Counted from the first letter of the stretch, positions 43,987-53,094 are shown. The stretch: DNA of 64,000 nucleotides from CAVVAY01 sp963746465 (GCA_963746465.1 CAVVAY010000013.1:124001-188000); one strand, 5' to 3'. Notes: a model not told the origin generated them from the letters alone. Made by a program: numbers and translations.

Positions 43987-45804
43987 TCAGCGCGGGTGGA
44001 CCACCCGGGCGTCACCACCGCCACGGCGTACCGGCTCGGCCACCGCCACCATCCGGCCCCGGTTGCCGAACCGGATGCCGGTGACCGCGCCGATCTCGCC
44101 GGGAGCCGGCGGGGCGACGAAGGTGTGCCCGTACGCCGCGAGGCCGGTCCGGTCGAACGCCGGCTCGGCCTGCACGTCCTTGGTGTTGCGCTGACTGGCC
44201 CTGGGGGCCGCGACTGCTCCGGGCAGCGACATCCCGAAGTCCAGCCGGTTGAGCAGCACCTGCAGCACGGTGGTGATGATCGTCGAGCCGCCCGGGGAGC
44301 CGACGGCGAGGACCGGTCGGCCGTGGTGGGTGACGATCGTCGGTGACATCGACGAGCGCGGGCGCTTGCCCGGGCCGGGCGCGTTCGGCGCGCTGGCGGA
44401 CGCCGGCTCGAGGTCGAAGTCGGTCAGCTCGTTGTTCAGCAGGAACCCACGGCCCGGAACGGTCAGCGCGCTGCCGCCGGTCTGCTCGATGGTCAGCGTG
44501 TAGGTGACCACGTTGCCCCATCGGTCAGCCGTGGTGAGGTGCGTCGTGGACAACCCCTCCGAGTCACGCGCGCTGGGAGCCTTCGCGTCGTCGACGCCGT
44601 CGCAGTCGGTGTCGTAGTGGCCGTCGGGCGTGCCGGCCGCGACCGGCTTGGTGGCGGCCTTGGTGTAGTCCAGCCGGCAGAACCGCTCGTCGGCGAACCG
44701 CTGGGACAGCAGGCGGTTCAGCACGCCGGCCTGCATGGCGCGCGGTGCACCCACGTAGGCACCGCGGTCGGCGAAGGCCAGCGCGCTGGCCTCGAGGTAG
44801 TCGTGCAGCGCCTTGGTGGGGTCGGCCCGGTAGGTCGCGCCGAGCTCGACGTTCTCCAGGATGTTCAGCGCCTCGCCGATGGTGGAGCCGCCGCTGGACG
44901 GCGGGGCCATCCCCCACACCCGCTGGCCGCGGTACCGGACGCTGGTGGGCTTGCGCGGCACCGCGCGGTAGTCGGCGAGGTCCGCCCGGGTCAGCAGACC
45001 GGAGCGGACGTTGCGGGTGGCCGCCGGGTCCTTCGGCGGTGCCTGCACGGTGCGCACGATCTCGCGACCGAGGCGACCCTTGTACAGCCAGCCCACTCCC
45101 TTGCGGCCCAGCCGCTGGTAGGTGTCGGCGAGGTCAGGGTTGCGGAACACCGAGCCGACCGCCGGCAGCTCTCCACCCGGCAGGAACAGTGTCCGGGTCG
45201 GGACGATGTCGCGGAACCGGTCCTCGTTGGACGCGGTCTGGTCGCGGAAGGTCTGGTCGACCACGAAGCCGCGGCGTGCGACGTGGGCCGCCGGCGCGAG
45301 CGCCTTGGCGAGGCTCAGGGTTCCCCAGCGGTGCAGGGCGCGGGACCAGAGGCGCGGCGTCCCGGGCACCCCGACCGACAGGCCACTGGTCACCGCCTCG
45401 TCGAAGGAGATCCCGCGGTAGGTGTCGGCCGTGGTCGCCTTCGGCGCGGTCTCGCGACCGTCGAGGGTGCGCACCTTGCCGGACTTCGCGTCGTACACGA
45501 CGAAGAACCCGCCGCCGCCGATGCCGGAGGAGTACGGCTCGGTGACCCCGAGGGTGGCGGCCGCGGCGACGGCGGCGTCGACGGCGTTGCCGCCCCGGCG
45601 CAGCACCCGCAGCCCGGCGCGGGTGGCCTCCGGGTCCACCGTGCTGACGGCCCCGCCGCGACCCACGGCTGTGGGGTGCTTCGCGGTGGCGCGGTGCACG
45701 GCGCCATCGGCGGCGCCGGCCTGCGGGGAGCCGGCGAGGAGGGCGGCGGGGACGGCCAGGGCCGTCGCGGCGGCGAGCAGGGAGTGGCGGCGGCGAAGAA
45801 TCAT
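43987..45804 (-). CDS. ggt: Gamma-glutamyltransferase
   Basis: 605 residues. A signal peptide (LLAAATALAVPAALLAGSPQAGAA) directs export. The proenzyme shows GGNAVDAAVAAAATLGVTEPYSSGIGGGGFFVVYD near the N-terminus and the autocleavage/nucleophile Thr in GLSTTHLTTADRWGNVV, about residue 405. The small subunit keeps RPRSSMSPTIV and VGSPGGSTIITTVLQ. The family cleaves gamma-glutamyl bonds outside the membrane; in mycothiol producers the natural substrate is not glutathione-dominated. The 3' neighbours are transcribed convergently or apart. Confidence 0.93.
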   Translation of the reverse strand: MILRRRHSLLAAATALAVPAALLAGSPQAGAADGAVHRATAKHPTAVGRGGAVSTVDPEATRAGLRVLRRGGNAVDAAVAAAATLGVTEPYSSGIGGGGFFVVYDAKSGKVRTLDGRETAPKATTADTYRGISFDEAVTSGLSVGVPGTPRLWSRALHRWGTLSLAKALAPAAHVARRGFVVDQTFRDQTASNEDRFRDIVPTRTLFLPGGELPAVGSVFRNPDLADTYQRLGRKGVGWLYKGRLGREIVRTVQAPPKDPAATRNVRSGLLTRADLADYRAVPRKPTSVRYRGQRVWGMAPPSSGGSTIGEALNILENVELGATYRADPTKALHDYLEASALAFADRGAYVGAPRAMQAGVLNRLLSQRFADERFCRLDYTKAATKPVAAGTPDGHYDTDCDGVDDAKAPSARDSEGLSTTHLTTADRWGNVVTYTLTIEQTGGSALTVPGRGFLLNNELTDFDLEPASASAPNAPGPGKRPRSSMSPTIVTHHGRPVLAVGSPGGSTIITTVLQVLLNRLDFGMSLPGAVAAPRASQRNTKDVQAEPAFDRTGLAAYGHTFVAPPAPGEIGAVTGIRFGNRGRMVAVAEPVRRGGGDARVVHPR

Positions 45805-45814
45805 GCCGACATCT

Positions 45815-46738
45815 CTACCAGGAACGGGTCAATCCGCCCAGAGCCTGGTCCAGCAGGTCGGGTGCGGTGGCGTCCAGCCACACCACCCGGGGGTCGCGGC
45901 GGAACCAGGACTCCTGACGGCGGGCGAAGCGCCGGGTCGCTCGCACGGTCTCGTCCCGCGCCTGCTCCTCGGTCCACGCGCCGTCCAGGTACCGCAGCAC
46001 CTGCGCGTAGCCCAGCGCCCGGGACGCAGTGCGCCCCTCGCGCAGGCCGGCGGCGGCCAGCCGGCGTACCTCGTCGACCAGACCGTCGCTCCACATCCGG
46101 TCGACGCGCGCCGCGATCCGCTCGTCAAGGGTCGGCCGCGGCAGGGCGAGCCCGAGCTGCACCGCCGGCACCTCGTACTCGGGTGCGGGCAGCGTCGCAG
46201 TGAACGGCCGTCCGGTCACCTCCACGACCTCGAGCGCCCGCACCAGCCGACGGCCGTTGCTCGGCAGGATCACAGCCGCCGCGGCGGGGTCGACCTCCTC
46301 GAGGCGGCGGTGCAGTGCCCCGGGGCCGTCGGTGGCGAGCTGCATCTCCAGCCGGGCCCGCACCTGCGGGTCGGTACCCGGGAACTCCAGCCGGTCGAGG
46401 GCTGCACGCACGTACAGCCCGGAGCCGCCGACGAGGACCGGTACGGCGCCGCGCGTCCGGACGGCGGCGAAGGCGGCCCGAGCCATCCGCTGGTAGCCGG
46501 CCACGTTGGCCTCGGCGCGGACGTCCCACACGTCGAGCACGTGGTGCACGACGCCGCCCTGCTCGGCCTCCGTGAGCTTCGCGGTGCCGACATCCATGCC
46601 GCGGTAGAGCTGCATCGAGTCGGCGTTGACGATCTCGCCGCCGATCCGCTGCGCGAGCGCTACCCCGAGATCGCTCTTGCCGACCGCGGTGCAGCCGACC
46701 ACTGCCACCACGGGGGAGGGCAGGGCGGGAGGAGTCAC
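45815..46738 (-). CDS. miaA: tRNA dimethylallyltransferase MiaA
   Basis: 307 residues from GTG 46736-46738. It adds a dimethylallyl group to A37 of tRNAs reading UNN codons, the substrate of MiaB. The P-loop is VVGCTAVGKSDLGVAL, with Cys where most enzymes have Pro. DSMQLYRGMDVGTAKLT, then GGSGLYVRA, NGRRLVRALEVVEVTGRP and a late ARRQESWFRRD are all family blocks. No Shine-Dalgarno is evident. It diverges from the small Rv0909-like gene (40 bp). Confidence 0.96.
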   Translation of the reverse strand: MTPPALPSPVVAVVGCTAVGKSDLGVALAQRIGGEIVNADSMQLYRGMDVGTAKLTEAEQGGVVHHVLDVWDVRAEANVAGYQRMARAAFAAVRTRGAVPVLVGGSGLYVRAALDRLEFPGTDPQVRARLEMQLATDGPGALHRRLEEVDPAAAAVILPSNGRRLVRALEVVEVTGRPFTATLPAPEYEVPAVQLGLALPRPTLDERIAARVDRMWSDGLVDEVRRLAAAGLREGRTASRALGYAQVLRYLDGAWTEEQARDETVRATRRFARRQESWFRRDPRVVWLDATAPDLLDQALGGLTRSW

Positions 46739-46778
46739 AGGACGGCATTCTCGCGCACCGGCGGACTACGGTGGGCCC

Positions 46779-47033
46779 ATGGGCATGTTCGATGATCTCA
46801 AGAAGAAGGCTACGGCTGCGGTCGACGAGCACGGCGAGAAGATCGCGTCGGGCATCGACAAGGCCGCCGACCTGGCCGACCAGAAGACCAAGGGCAAGCA
46901 CGGCGGCCAGATCGACAAGGGCGCATCTGCTGCCAAGGGTGCGCTGGACAAGCTGGACGGTCGCGACGACGACATCCCGAACGACCCGACGCCGAAGCCG
47001 CACGCGCCCAAGCCGCACCCGCCGGCGAAGTGA
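46779..47033 (+). CDS. Rv0909-like small antitoxin-family protein
   Basis: 84 residues from ATG 46779. The start MGMFDDLKKKATAAVDEHGEK and KIASGIDKAADLADQKTKGK match the Rv0909 family of putative toxin-antitoxin antitoxins, rich in Lys and charged residues. The tail is a Pro/His/Lys-rich segment (PTPKPHAPKPHPPAK). No toxin gene of the Rv0910 type is adjacent. It sits alone between miaA and the LigB-like gene, as small genes of this family often do, so a non-toxin role is possible. Confidence 0.8.
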   Translation: MGMFDDLKKKATAAVDEHGEKIASGIDKAADLADQKTKGKHGGQIDKGASAAKGALDKLDGRDDDIPNDPTPKPHAPKPHPPAK

Positions 47034-47042
47034 CGGTTCCGG

Positions 47043-47741
47043 TCAGCTGACCCGCAACCAGGTCGCGACCAGGTAGGTCACGCCGTAGGGCGCGCCCGAC
47101 CAGGTCACGGACCCGCGCCAGCTGCTGCCCTCTGCTGCCCCGGCCAGCACCTGCCAGGGTGCCCGACCGGCCGCGAGCAGGTCGTCGGCCCGTCCCGGGT
47201 CCAGTGCCGCCAGCGCGGCCGGGTCGCCGGCCCGCAGCGCCGCCTCGGCCTCGGTGTCGAGCAGCTCGGCATCCGGGTGCAGCCCGCCCGGCCCCTTGCG
47301 GCTGCGCCGGGCGCTGCCGTCGCCCATCACCAGCAGCGCGACCCGGTCGGCCCGGCCGGCGAGTGCCTCGCCCAGGGCGGCGCACCGGTCCGGGGCCGCG
47401 TCCGGCTCGACGCCGAACAGCAGCGCGGGCAGCTCCGGGGCGGCCCTGTCGAGCAGCCAACGGCCCAGGGTGAGCGCGAGCGGGAGGGTCGGGCTGCCCT
47501 GCCCGGAGCCGACCGGCACCCGCACGCCGTACCCGTCCAGGCTCCCCCACGCGGTGTCGGGGAACGGTCCCACGACCGGCGCACCTCCGACGACGACCAG
47601 CAGGGCCGGGTCGACCGCGAGCACCTCTGCTACCGCGGCGTCACACGCCGCACGCAGCTCGTCGAGCTCGCCGGAGGCGCCGGCTCCGACGCCGGGGACG
47701 AGCAGCGGCGGATGTGGCAGGACCGCCGCAGCGACGAGCAC
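47043..47741 (-). CDS. Class III extradiol dioxygenase-like (LigB/MEMO fold) protein
   Basis: 232 residues. It begins LVAAAVLPHPPLLVPGVGAG, as in LigB-like proteins, where this His is a metal ligand, and continues with LLVVVGGAPVVGPFPD and ALLVMGDGSARRSRKGPGGLHPDA. The family is conserved next to miaA/miaB in actinobacteria with no proven reaction. It starts 1 bp after the miaB stop, so it is co-translated with miaB. Confidence 0.85.
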   Translation of the reverse strand: MLVAAAVLPHPPLLVPGVGAGASGELDELRAACDAAVAEVLAVDPALLVVVGGAPVVGPFPDTAWGSLDGYGVRVPVGSGQGSPTLPLALTLGRWLLDRAAPELPALLFGVEPDAAPDRCAALGEALAGRADRVALLVMGDGSARRSRKGPGGLHPDAELLDTEAEAALRAGDPAALAALDPGRADDLLAAGRAPWQVLAGAAEGSSWRGSVTWSGAPYGVTYLVATWLRVS

Positions 47742-47742
47742 G

Positions 47743-49224
47743 TCAGCCGCAGCTGACGACGGATACCGCCGGGACCGGTGCCGGCGCGCCGACGCCCGGC
47801 ATGCCGAGCAGCACGCCGGCGGCTGCCGGCGTACCGCCCTGCCGGGCCTGCCACGCGTCGCCGGCCCGGGTGCGGCGGGCCCCTCCGAAGCTGCCGTCGG
47901 CCACCAGGTGGTGCGGCGCCGCGTAGGTCACCTCGACGGTCGCGACGTCGCCCGGCCGGGGCGCGGTGACGTCCGGGGGGACCGCGAAGTGAACCAGCCG
48001 GTTGTCGGGAGCGCGACCGGAGAGCCGGTGCGTCGCGCCGTCCTTGCGACCCTCCCCTTCGGCGACAAGGACGTCGAGCACCCGGCCGACCTGGCGGGTG
48101 TTCTCCGCCCAGGAGATCTCCTCCTGCAGGGCGAGCAGCCGCTCGTAGCGTTCCTGCACGACCGCCTTGGGCAGCTGGTCGGGCAGCTCGGCTGCCGGCG
48201 TGCCCGGGCGCTTGGAGTACTGGAAGGTGAAGGCGCCGCTGAAACGCGCCTCGCGCACCACGTGCAGCGTCTGCGCGAAGTCGTCGTCGCTCTCCCCGGG
48301 GAAGCCGACGATGATGTCGGTGGTGATCGCGGCGTCCGGCATCGCGGCGCGCACCCGGTCGAGAATGCCGAGGTACCGCTCCTGGCGGTAGGACCGGCGC
48401 ATCGCCTTCAGCATCCGGTCGGAGCCGGACTGCAGCGGCATGTGCAGCGAGTGCATCACGTTCGGCGTCTCGGCCATCGCGGCGATCACGTCGTCGGTGA
48501 AGTCCTTCGGGTGCGGCGAGGTGAACCGGACCCGCTCCAGGCCATCGATCACGCCGCACGCGCGGAGCAGCTTGCCGAACGCCAGCCGGTCGCCGAACTC
48601 GACGCCGTAGGAGTTCACGTTCTGCCCGAGCAGCGTCACCTCGAGCACGCCCTCGGCCACCAGCGCCTCGACCTCGGCCAGGACGTCGCCCGGGCGACGG
48701 TCCTTCTCGGTTCCGCGCAACGACGGGACGATGCAGAACGTGCAGGTGTTGTTGCACCCGACGCTGATCGACACCCAGGCGGCGTACGGCGACTCGCGAC
48801 GGGTCGGCAGCGTCGAGGGGAAGACCTCCAGCGACTCGACGATCTCGACCTGCGCGGTCTCGTTGTGCCGGGCCCGCTCGAGCAGCACCGGGAGCGAGCC
48901 GATGTTGTGGGTGCCGAACACCACGTCCACCCAGGGCGCTCGGCGGGTGATCTCGCCCCGGTCCTTCTGCGCCAGGCAGCCGCCGACCGCGATCTGCATG
49001 CCGGGGTTGGCCTTCTTCACCGGCGCGAGATGACCGAGGTTCCCGTAGAGCTTGTTGTCGGCGTTCTCCCGCACCGCGCAGGTGTTGAACACGACCACGT
49101 CGGGCTGCTCATCCTCGGCGGCACGGACGTAGCCGGCCTCCTCGAGCAGCCCGGAGAGCCGCTCGGAGTCGTGCACGTTCATCTGGCACCCGTGGGTGCG
49201 GACCTCATAGCTGCGCGTCTGCAT
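47743..49224 (-). CDS. miaB: tRNA (N6-isopentenyladenosine-37) methylthiotransferase MiaB
   Basis: 493 residues from ATG 49222-49224, whose product starts MQTRSYEVRTHGCQMN; an in-frame start at 49251 adds nine poor residues. The N-terminal methylthiotransferase domain has three cluster cysteines (HGCQMN, NTCAVREN, GGCLAQ). The radical-SAM motif is CNNTCTFC. A TRAM domain ends the conserved part. It methylthiolates i6A37 made by MiaA. The last 60 residues are Pro/Ala-rich and variable. Confidence 0.96.
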   Translation of the reverse strand: MQTRSYEVRTHGCQMNVHDSERLSGLLEEAGYVRAAEDEQPDVVVFNTCAVRENADNKLYGNLGHLAPVKKANPGMQIAVGGCLAQKDRGEITRRAPWVDVVFGTHNIGSLPVLLERARHNETAQVEIVESLEVFPSTLPTRRESPYAAWVSISVGCNNTCTFCIVPSLRGTEKDRRPGDVLAEVEALVAEGVLEVTLLGQNVNSYGVEFGDRLAFGKLLRACGVIDGLERVRFTSPHPKDFTDDVIAAMAETPNVMHSLHMPLQSGSDRMLKAMRRSYRQERYLGILDRVRAAMPDAAITTDIIVGFPGESDDDFAQTLHVVREARFSGAFTFQYSKRPGTPAAELPDQLPKAVVQERYERLLALQEEISWAENTRQVGRVLDVLVAEGEGRKDGATHRLSGRAPDNRLVHFAVPPDVTAPRPGDVATVEVTYAAPHHLVADGSFGGARRTRAGDAWQARQGGTPAAAGVLLGMPGVGAPAPVPAVSVVSCG

Positions 49225-49247
49225 GGCGCCCACCAGGGTACGGCGGG

Positions 49248-50828
49248 TCACCCCGGCGGTCGGACGGACTGGGGGAAGTGGAACACGTCGTACGGGTCGT
49301 AGCGGGCCTTCACCTCCTGCAAGCGTGCGTAGTTCGCGCCGAAGTAGGCCAGCTGCCAGCCGTCCAGACGAGGGTCGGCGTAGTTCACGTACGCCGACCC
49401 GCCGACGTGCGAAGTCATGGCGTCGCGGAAGCGGTGCAGCCAGTCGAGGTCGCGAGCCACCTTCGCGCCGCCCTGCCCGATCGGCCAGCCGACTGTGTAC
49501 TGGCCGACGGCGAGGGCGTCACGGAACGGGAAGGCGGTGGCGTCGGACGCCAGGTCTGCCACGGCACCTCCCAGCACGTCGAAGGAGACGCCGGCCTGAC
49601 GAGGATGCTGCTCGCGGTGCCGGCGCGCGACCTGCGCCACCGCCAGCGCGACGGCTGCATCCGGTGCCGCCCGGTGGACGACGTGCGAGGCCGCTCCGAA
49701 CGTCGTGCGTGGCGTGCTGCACCGCGCGGCGGCGACGGTGGCGCACCCGGCGAAGGCGAGCATCGCCTCGAGGTAGCCACGACGGCTACGGCTGGACCCG
49801 GCGGCGCGGTGCCCGACGGCGTCCACCAGCCGCGCCAGCTCGCCGTCGAGCCGAGCAGCACCGCCGAGCCAGCTGCCGCTCACCTGCACGGATGCCGTGG
49901 ACTCTCCGGGCCGAGTCAGCAGCTTGCAGGTCGACCACATCTCGCGCGGGGACTCGACGGCCCATCGCTGCCAGCCGGCCAGGACGTCGGAGGCATGGAC
50001 GTATTCCCACCGGAGGTACCACGACGCCACCGCTGTGGCGCGCCGCAGCCGGAACCGGAGCCGGGTGGCAACACCGAACGAGCCCCCACCGCCACCTCGG
50101 CAGGCCCAGTACAGGTCCGGCTCGGTGGTCGCGTCGGCCGACACCATCCTGCCGTCTGCTGTGACCAGGTCGATGCCGAGCAGGTTGTCGCAGGTGAGCC
50201 CCCAGGCGCGGGACAGGACCCCCTGACCACCGCCGAGGGTCAGCCCGGCGATGCCCACGGTCGGGCAGGTCCCGGCGGGCAGCGCCCGCCCACGGGCCGC
50301 GACTCCGGCGTACACGTCGATCAGGCGGGCACCCGCACCGATCTCCGCGACCTCGCCCGAGACGCGGACGTCGGCTAGCCGGCTGACGTCCAGCACGATC
50401 CCGGTGCCCGTCGACCAGCCGGCGTAGGAGTGCCCGCCCGAGCGCAGTGCCAGGGGCACCCCGGAGTCCCGGGCGAAGGACACCGTGGTCTGCACGTCGC
50501 GTGCAGACGCGCAGTAGGCGACCGCCCGCGGCCGGATGTGGTCGAAGCGCGGGTCGAACAGCTCGCGCGACCGGTCGTAGGCCCGGTCGCCGGGCCGGAC
50601 CAGGTCACCGCGCAGCCGGCTGGCCAGCCCGTCCCAGTCCGGCGGGGAGGTGCGCGGCGGGCTCGGCGCCGATCTGCTCGACGGGGGCGCGGTGCTGTTC
50701 CTGGGGGTCGGGCTCGACCTGGGCGCGCTGTCGCCGTCCGTGCAGCCGGGCAGCATCGCCGTCGCGGCGCCGGCCGCCGCCAGGCGCAGCACGTCGCGCC
50801 GGCGGGGCGGCTCTCGCCCCCGGGTCAA
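49248..50828 (-). CDS. Berberine-bridge-type FAD oxidoreductase, exported
   Basis: 526 residues. The N-terminus MTRGREPPRRRDVLRLAAAG, with a lipobox-like LPGC at about residue 29, suggests Tat export as a lipoprotein, with a Ser/Pro linker after it. FAD is probably bicovalently bound: His in RSGGHSYAGWSTG and Cys in GLTCDNLLG. The C-terminal BBE region has AYVNYADPRLDGW and YDPYDVFHFPQSVRP. Such enzymes oxidise sugars, alcohols or polyketides. Its GTG overlaps the stop of the PemK-like gene (50825-50828). It is 23 bp upstream of miaB. Confidence 0.9.
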   Translation of the reverse strand: MTRGREPPRRRDVLRLAAAGAATAMLPGCTDGDSAPRSSPTPRNSTAPPSSRSAPSPPRTSPPDWDGLASRLRGDLVRPGDRAYDRSRELFDPRFDHIRPRAVAYCASARDVQTTVSFARDSGVPLALRSGGHSYAGWSTGTGIVLDVSRLADVRVSGEVAEIGAGARLIDVYAGVAARGRALPAGTCPTVGIAGLTLGGGQGVLSRAWGLTCDNLLGIDLVTADGRMVSADATTEPDLYWACRGGGGGSFGVATRLRFRLRRATAVASWYLRWEYVHASDVLAGWQRWAVESPREMWSTCKLLTRPGESTASVQVSGSWLGGAARLDGELARLVDAVGHRAAGSSRSRRGYLEAMLAFAGCATVAAARCSTPRTTFGAASHVVHRAAPDAAVALAVAQVARRHREQHPRQAGVSFDVLGGAVADLASDATAFPFRDALAVGQYTVGWPIGQGGAKVARDLDWLHRFRDAMTSHVGGSAYVNYADPRLDGWQLAYFGANYARLQEVKARYDPYDVFHFPQSVRPPG

Positions 50829-51328
50829 CGCCAGCCGTGGTCACGGCGCAGAGCCGCGGCCACCGTGTCGAACCGCTGCCGGTCCAGGATCGCTCCCTCG
50901 CGCCGGATGCCGTCCTCGCGCAGCTCGAGGACCCGGTCCAGCCGTACCCAGCTCGGTCGGTGCTCGCCGTCCCAGGCACCCGAGCCGAGCCCCAGCCACT
51001 CCGGGTCACCCCGGTGGTAGTCCTGGCTGGACAGCATCAGGCAGAGCACCGTGGCGCCTTCTCGGCCGACGACCAGCACCGGCCGGTCCTTGCCCTGGCT
51101 GGCGTCCTCCTCGAAGGCGACCCAGGCCCAGACCACCTCGCCCGGGTCGGCCCGGCCGTCGAGGTCCGGGCTGTAGTCGAGGTGCCGACCCGCCGGCGGC
51201 CCCTGGCGGACGGTCGTCGGCCCGGCCGTCGATCCCGTCGTCGGTATGGTCGTCGGCCCGGTAGCCGGCAGCTGGCGGACCGCCAACCGCAGGGCGCGAC
51301 GGGCCAGGTCACGCAACGGACTGCTCAT
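50825..51328 (-). CDS. PemK/MazF-family toxin-like protein
   Basis: 167 residues. The N-terminal 55 residues are a low-complexity Thr/Pro-rich extension after a basic helix (SSPLRDLARRALRLAVRQL). The PemK/MazF barrel begins GEVVWAWVAFEEDASQGKDRPVLVV, with the conserved Arg, and continues to HRPSWVRLDRVLELREDGI. True MazF proteins cleave RNA; many chromosomal actinobacterial members are uncharacterised. No antitoxin gene is adjacent. It starts 9 bp after the recX stop and overlaps the oxidoreductase gene by 4 nt, so it is part of the recA-recX run. Confidence 0.8.
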   Translation of the reverse strand: MSSPLRDLARRALRLAVRQLPATGPTTIPTTGSTAGPTTVRQGPPAGRHLDYSPDLDGRADPGEVVWAWVAFEEDASQGKDRPVLVVGREGATVLCLMLSSQDYHRGDPEWLGLGSGAWDGEHRPSWVRLDRVLELREDGIRREGAILDRQRFDTVAAALRRDHGWR

Positions 51329-51337
51329 CCCCCGACC

Positions 51338-51907
51338 CTACGTTTGCTCCGGCTCGGCCTCACCCTCGGCCGCCAGCGCCTCGCGGACCACCGCCATCGC
51401 CATCCCACCGGAATAGCCCTTGCGGGCCAGCTGCCCGACCAGCCGTCGGGTCCGGGCGGCCCGGGCGAGGCCGCGGGTGGCCGGCAGCCGGCGGGCCACC
51501 AGGGCCCGGGCGGCCGCGGCCTCGTCGTCGACGTCGATCGCGTCGACCGCGGTGGCGACGGTCTCGTCGTCGACCCCCTTCTCGCGCAGCTCGCGCCGCA
51601 ACGCGCTGCGGGACAGCCCCCGACCGGCGTGCCGGGTACGCACCCAGGTCTCGGCGAACGCGGCGTCGTCGATCAGGCCCACCTCGACGAACCGGTCGAG
51701 AACCCGCTCGGCGACCTCGGCCGGCACCTCGCGGGCGGCCAGGTCGGAGGCCAGCTGCGCGCGGGTCCGCGGTGCGGCCGCGAGCCGACGCAGCAGGATG
51801 GTGCGGGCCACCGACTCCGGGTCGGGCTCGGGACCAGCGTCGGCGAGGCTGCCGGGGGTCGGCCCGCTGGGACCGCCCCCGACCCGCCTCGTCGCACGCA
51901 GCGCCAC
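51338..51907 (-). CDS. recX: Regulatory protein RecX
   Basis: 189 residues from GTG 51905-51907, two bases after the recA stop. Three-helix repeats typical of RecX are visible: RTRAQLASDLAAREVPAEVAERVLDRFVEVGLIDDAAFAETWV, the central RSALRRELREKGVDDETVATAV, and the last LVGQLARKGYSGGMAMAVV. RecX inhibits RecA filaments. The first 25 residues are variable. It is translated with recA. Confidence 0.93.
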   Translation of the reverse strand: MALRATRRVGGGPSGPTPGSLADAGPEPDPESVARTILLRRLAAAPRTRAQLASDLAAREVPAEVAERVLDRFVEVGLIDDAAFAETWVRTRHAGRGLSRSALRRELREKGVDDETVATAVDAIDVDDEAAAARALVARRLPATRGLARAARTRRLVGQLARKGYSGGMAMAVVREALAAEGEAEPEQT

Positions 51908-51909
51908 GG

Positions 51910-52956
51910 TCAGATGTCGGCCGGCATGACGGCCGGCGGCTCCGCCGGCGCGTCGACCTGCGGCCCGATGCCGAGCTTCTCCTTGATCCGCTTCTCCAGC
52001 TCGTCGGCCAGGTCCGGGTTGTCGCGCAGGAAGGCCCGCGCGTTCTCCTTGCCCTGCCCCAGCTGGTCGCCCTCGTAGGTGTACCAAGCCCCGGCCTTGC
52101 GGACGAAGCCCTGCTCGACGCCGACGTCGATCAGGCCGCCTTCGCGGCTGATCCCGCTGCCGAACATCAGGTCCATCTCGGCCTGCCGGAACGGCGGCGA
52201 CACCTTGTTCTTGACCACCTTCACCCGGACCCGGTTGCCGACGGCCTCCTGGCCGTCCTTGAGGGTCTCGATGCGGCGGACGTCGAGGCGCACCGAGGCG
52301 TAGAACTTCAGCGCCTTGCCACCCGAGGTGGTCTCCGGCGACCCGAACATGACGCCGATCTTCTCGCGCAGCTGGTTGATGAAGATCGCGGTCGTCTTGG
52401 AGTTGTGCAGCGCGCCGGTGAGCTTGCGCAGGGCCTGGCTCATCAGCCGGGCCTGCAGACCGACGTGGCTGTCGCCCATCTCACCTTCGATCTCGGCGCG
52501 CGGCACGAGCGCGGCCACCGAGTCGATGACGATGATGTCCAGCGCGTTGGACCGGATCAGCATGTCGGCGATCTCGAGCGCCTGCTCCCCGGTGTCCGGC
52601 TGGGAGACCAGCAGCGCATCGGTGTCGACGCCGAGCTTCTGGGCGTAGTCGGGGTCGAGGGCGTGCTCGGCGTCGATGAACGCCGCGATGCCGCCCGCCT
52701 TCTGCGCGTTGGCGATCGCGTGCAGCGCGACCGTGGTCTTGCCGGAGCTCTCCGGCCCGTAGATCTCCACCACCCGGCCGCGCGGCAGGCCGCCGATGCC
52801 GAGAGCGATGTCGAGGGCGATGGAGCCGGTGGGGATCACCTCGATCGGGGCCCGGACGTCGTCGCCCAGCCGCATGACCGAGCCCTTGCCGAACTGGCGG
52901 TCGATGTTGGCGAGGGCGGTGTCGAGTGCCTTGTCGCGGTCTGATGAGGGAGCCAT
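51910..52956 (-). CDS. recA: Recombinase RecA
   Basis: 348 residues from ATG 52954-52956. RecA forms ATP filaments on ssDNA, drives strand exchange and triggers LexA cleavage. Walker A is YGPESSGKTTVAL; Walker B is DIIVIDSVAALVP; loop L2 is TTAIFINQLREKIGVMFGSPETTSGG. The C-terminus is short and Pro/Ala-rich. No intein interrupts it. A consensus SOS box lies 139 bp upstream of the start. Confidence 0.98.
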   Translation of the reverse strand: MAPSSDRDKALDTALANIDRQFGKGSVMRLGDDVRAPIEVIPTGSIALDIALGIGGLPRGRVVEIYGPESSGKTTVALHAIANAQKAGGIAAFIDAEHALDPDYAQKLGVDTDALLVSQPDTGEQALEIADMLIRSNALDIIVIDSVAALVPRAEIEGEMGDSHVGLQARLMSQALRKLTGALHNSKTTAIFINQLREKIGVMFGSPETTSGGKALKFYASVRLDVRRIETLKDGQEAVGNRVRVKVVKNKVSPPFRQAEMDLMFGSGISREGGLIDVGVEQGFVRKAGAWYTYEGDQLGQGKENARAFLRDNPDLADELEKRIKEKLGIGPQVDAPAEPPAVMPADI

Positions 52957-53094
52957 GGCTGCCGTCCCGGGAGAGGAGGATCGAGTCGTCTTCTTCGTCA
53001 CGTGTCCGAACCTAGAGCCGACCCCGGACATGACCTGCGGGGCCGGACGAGTCTGTGGAGATCGCTGATCGGGCCTGTCAGCTGTGGACGCTAC

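Noticed and set aside
46779..51328. Toxin-antitoxin pair made of the Rv0909-like and PemK-like genes
   Set aside because: They are 3.8 kb apart, on opposite strands and belong to unrelated families.
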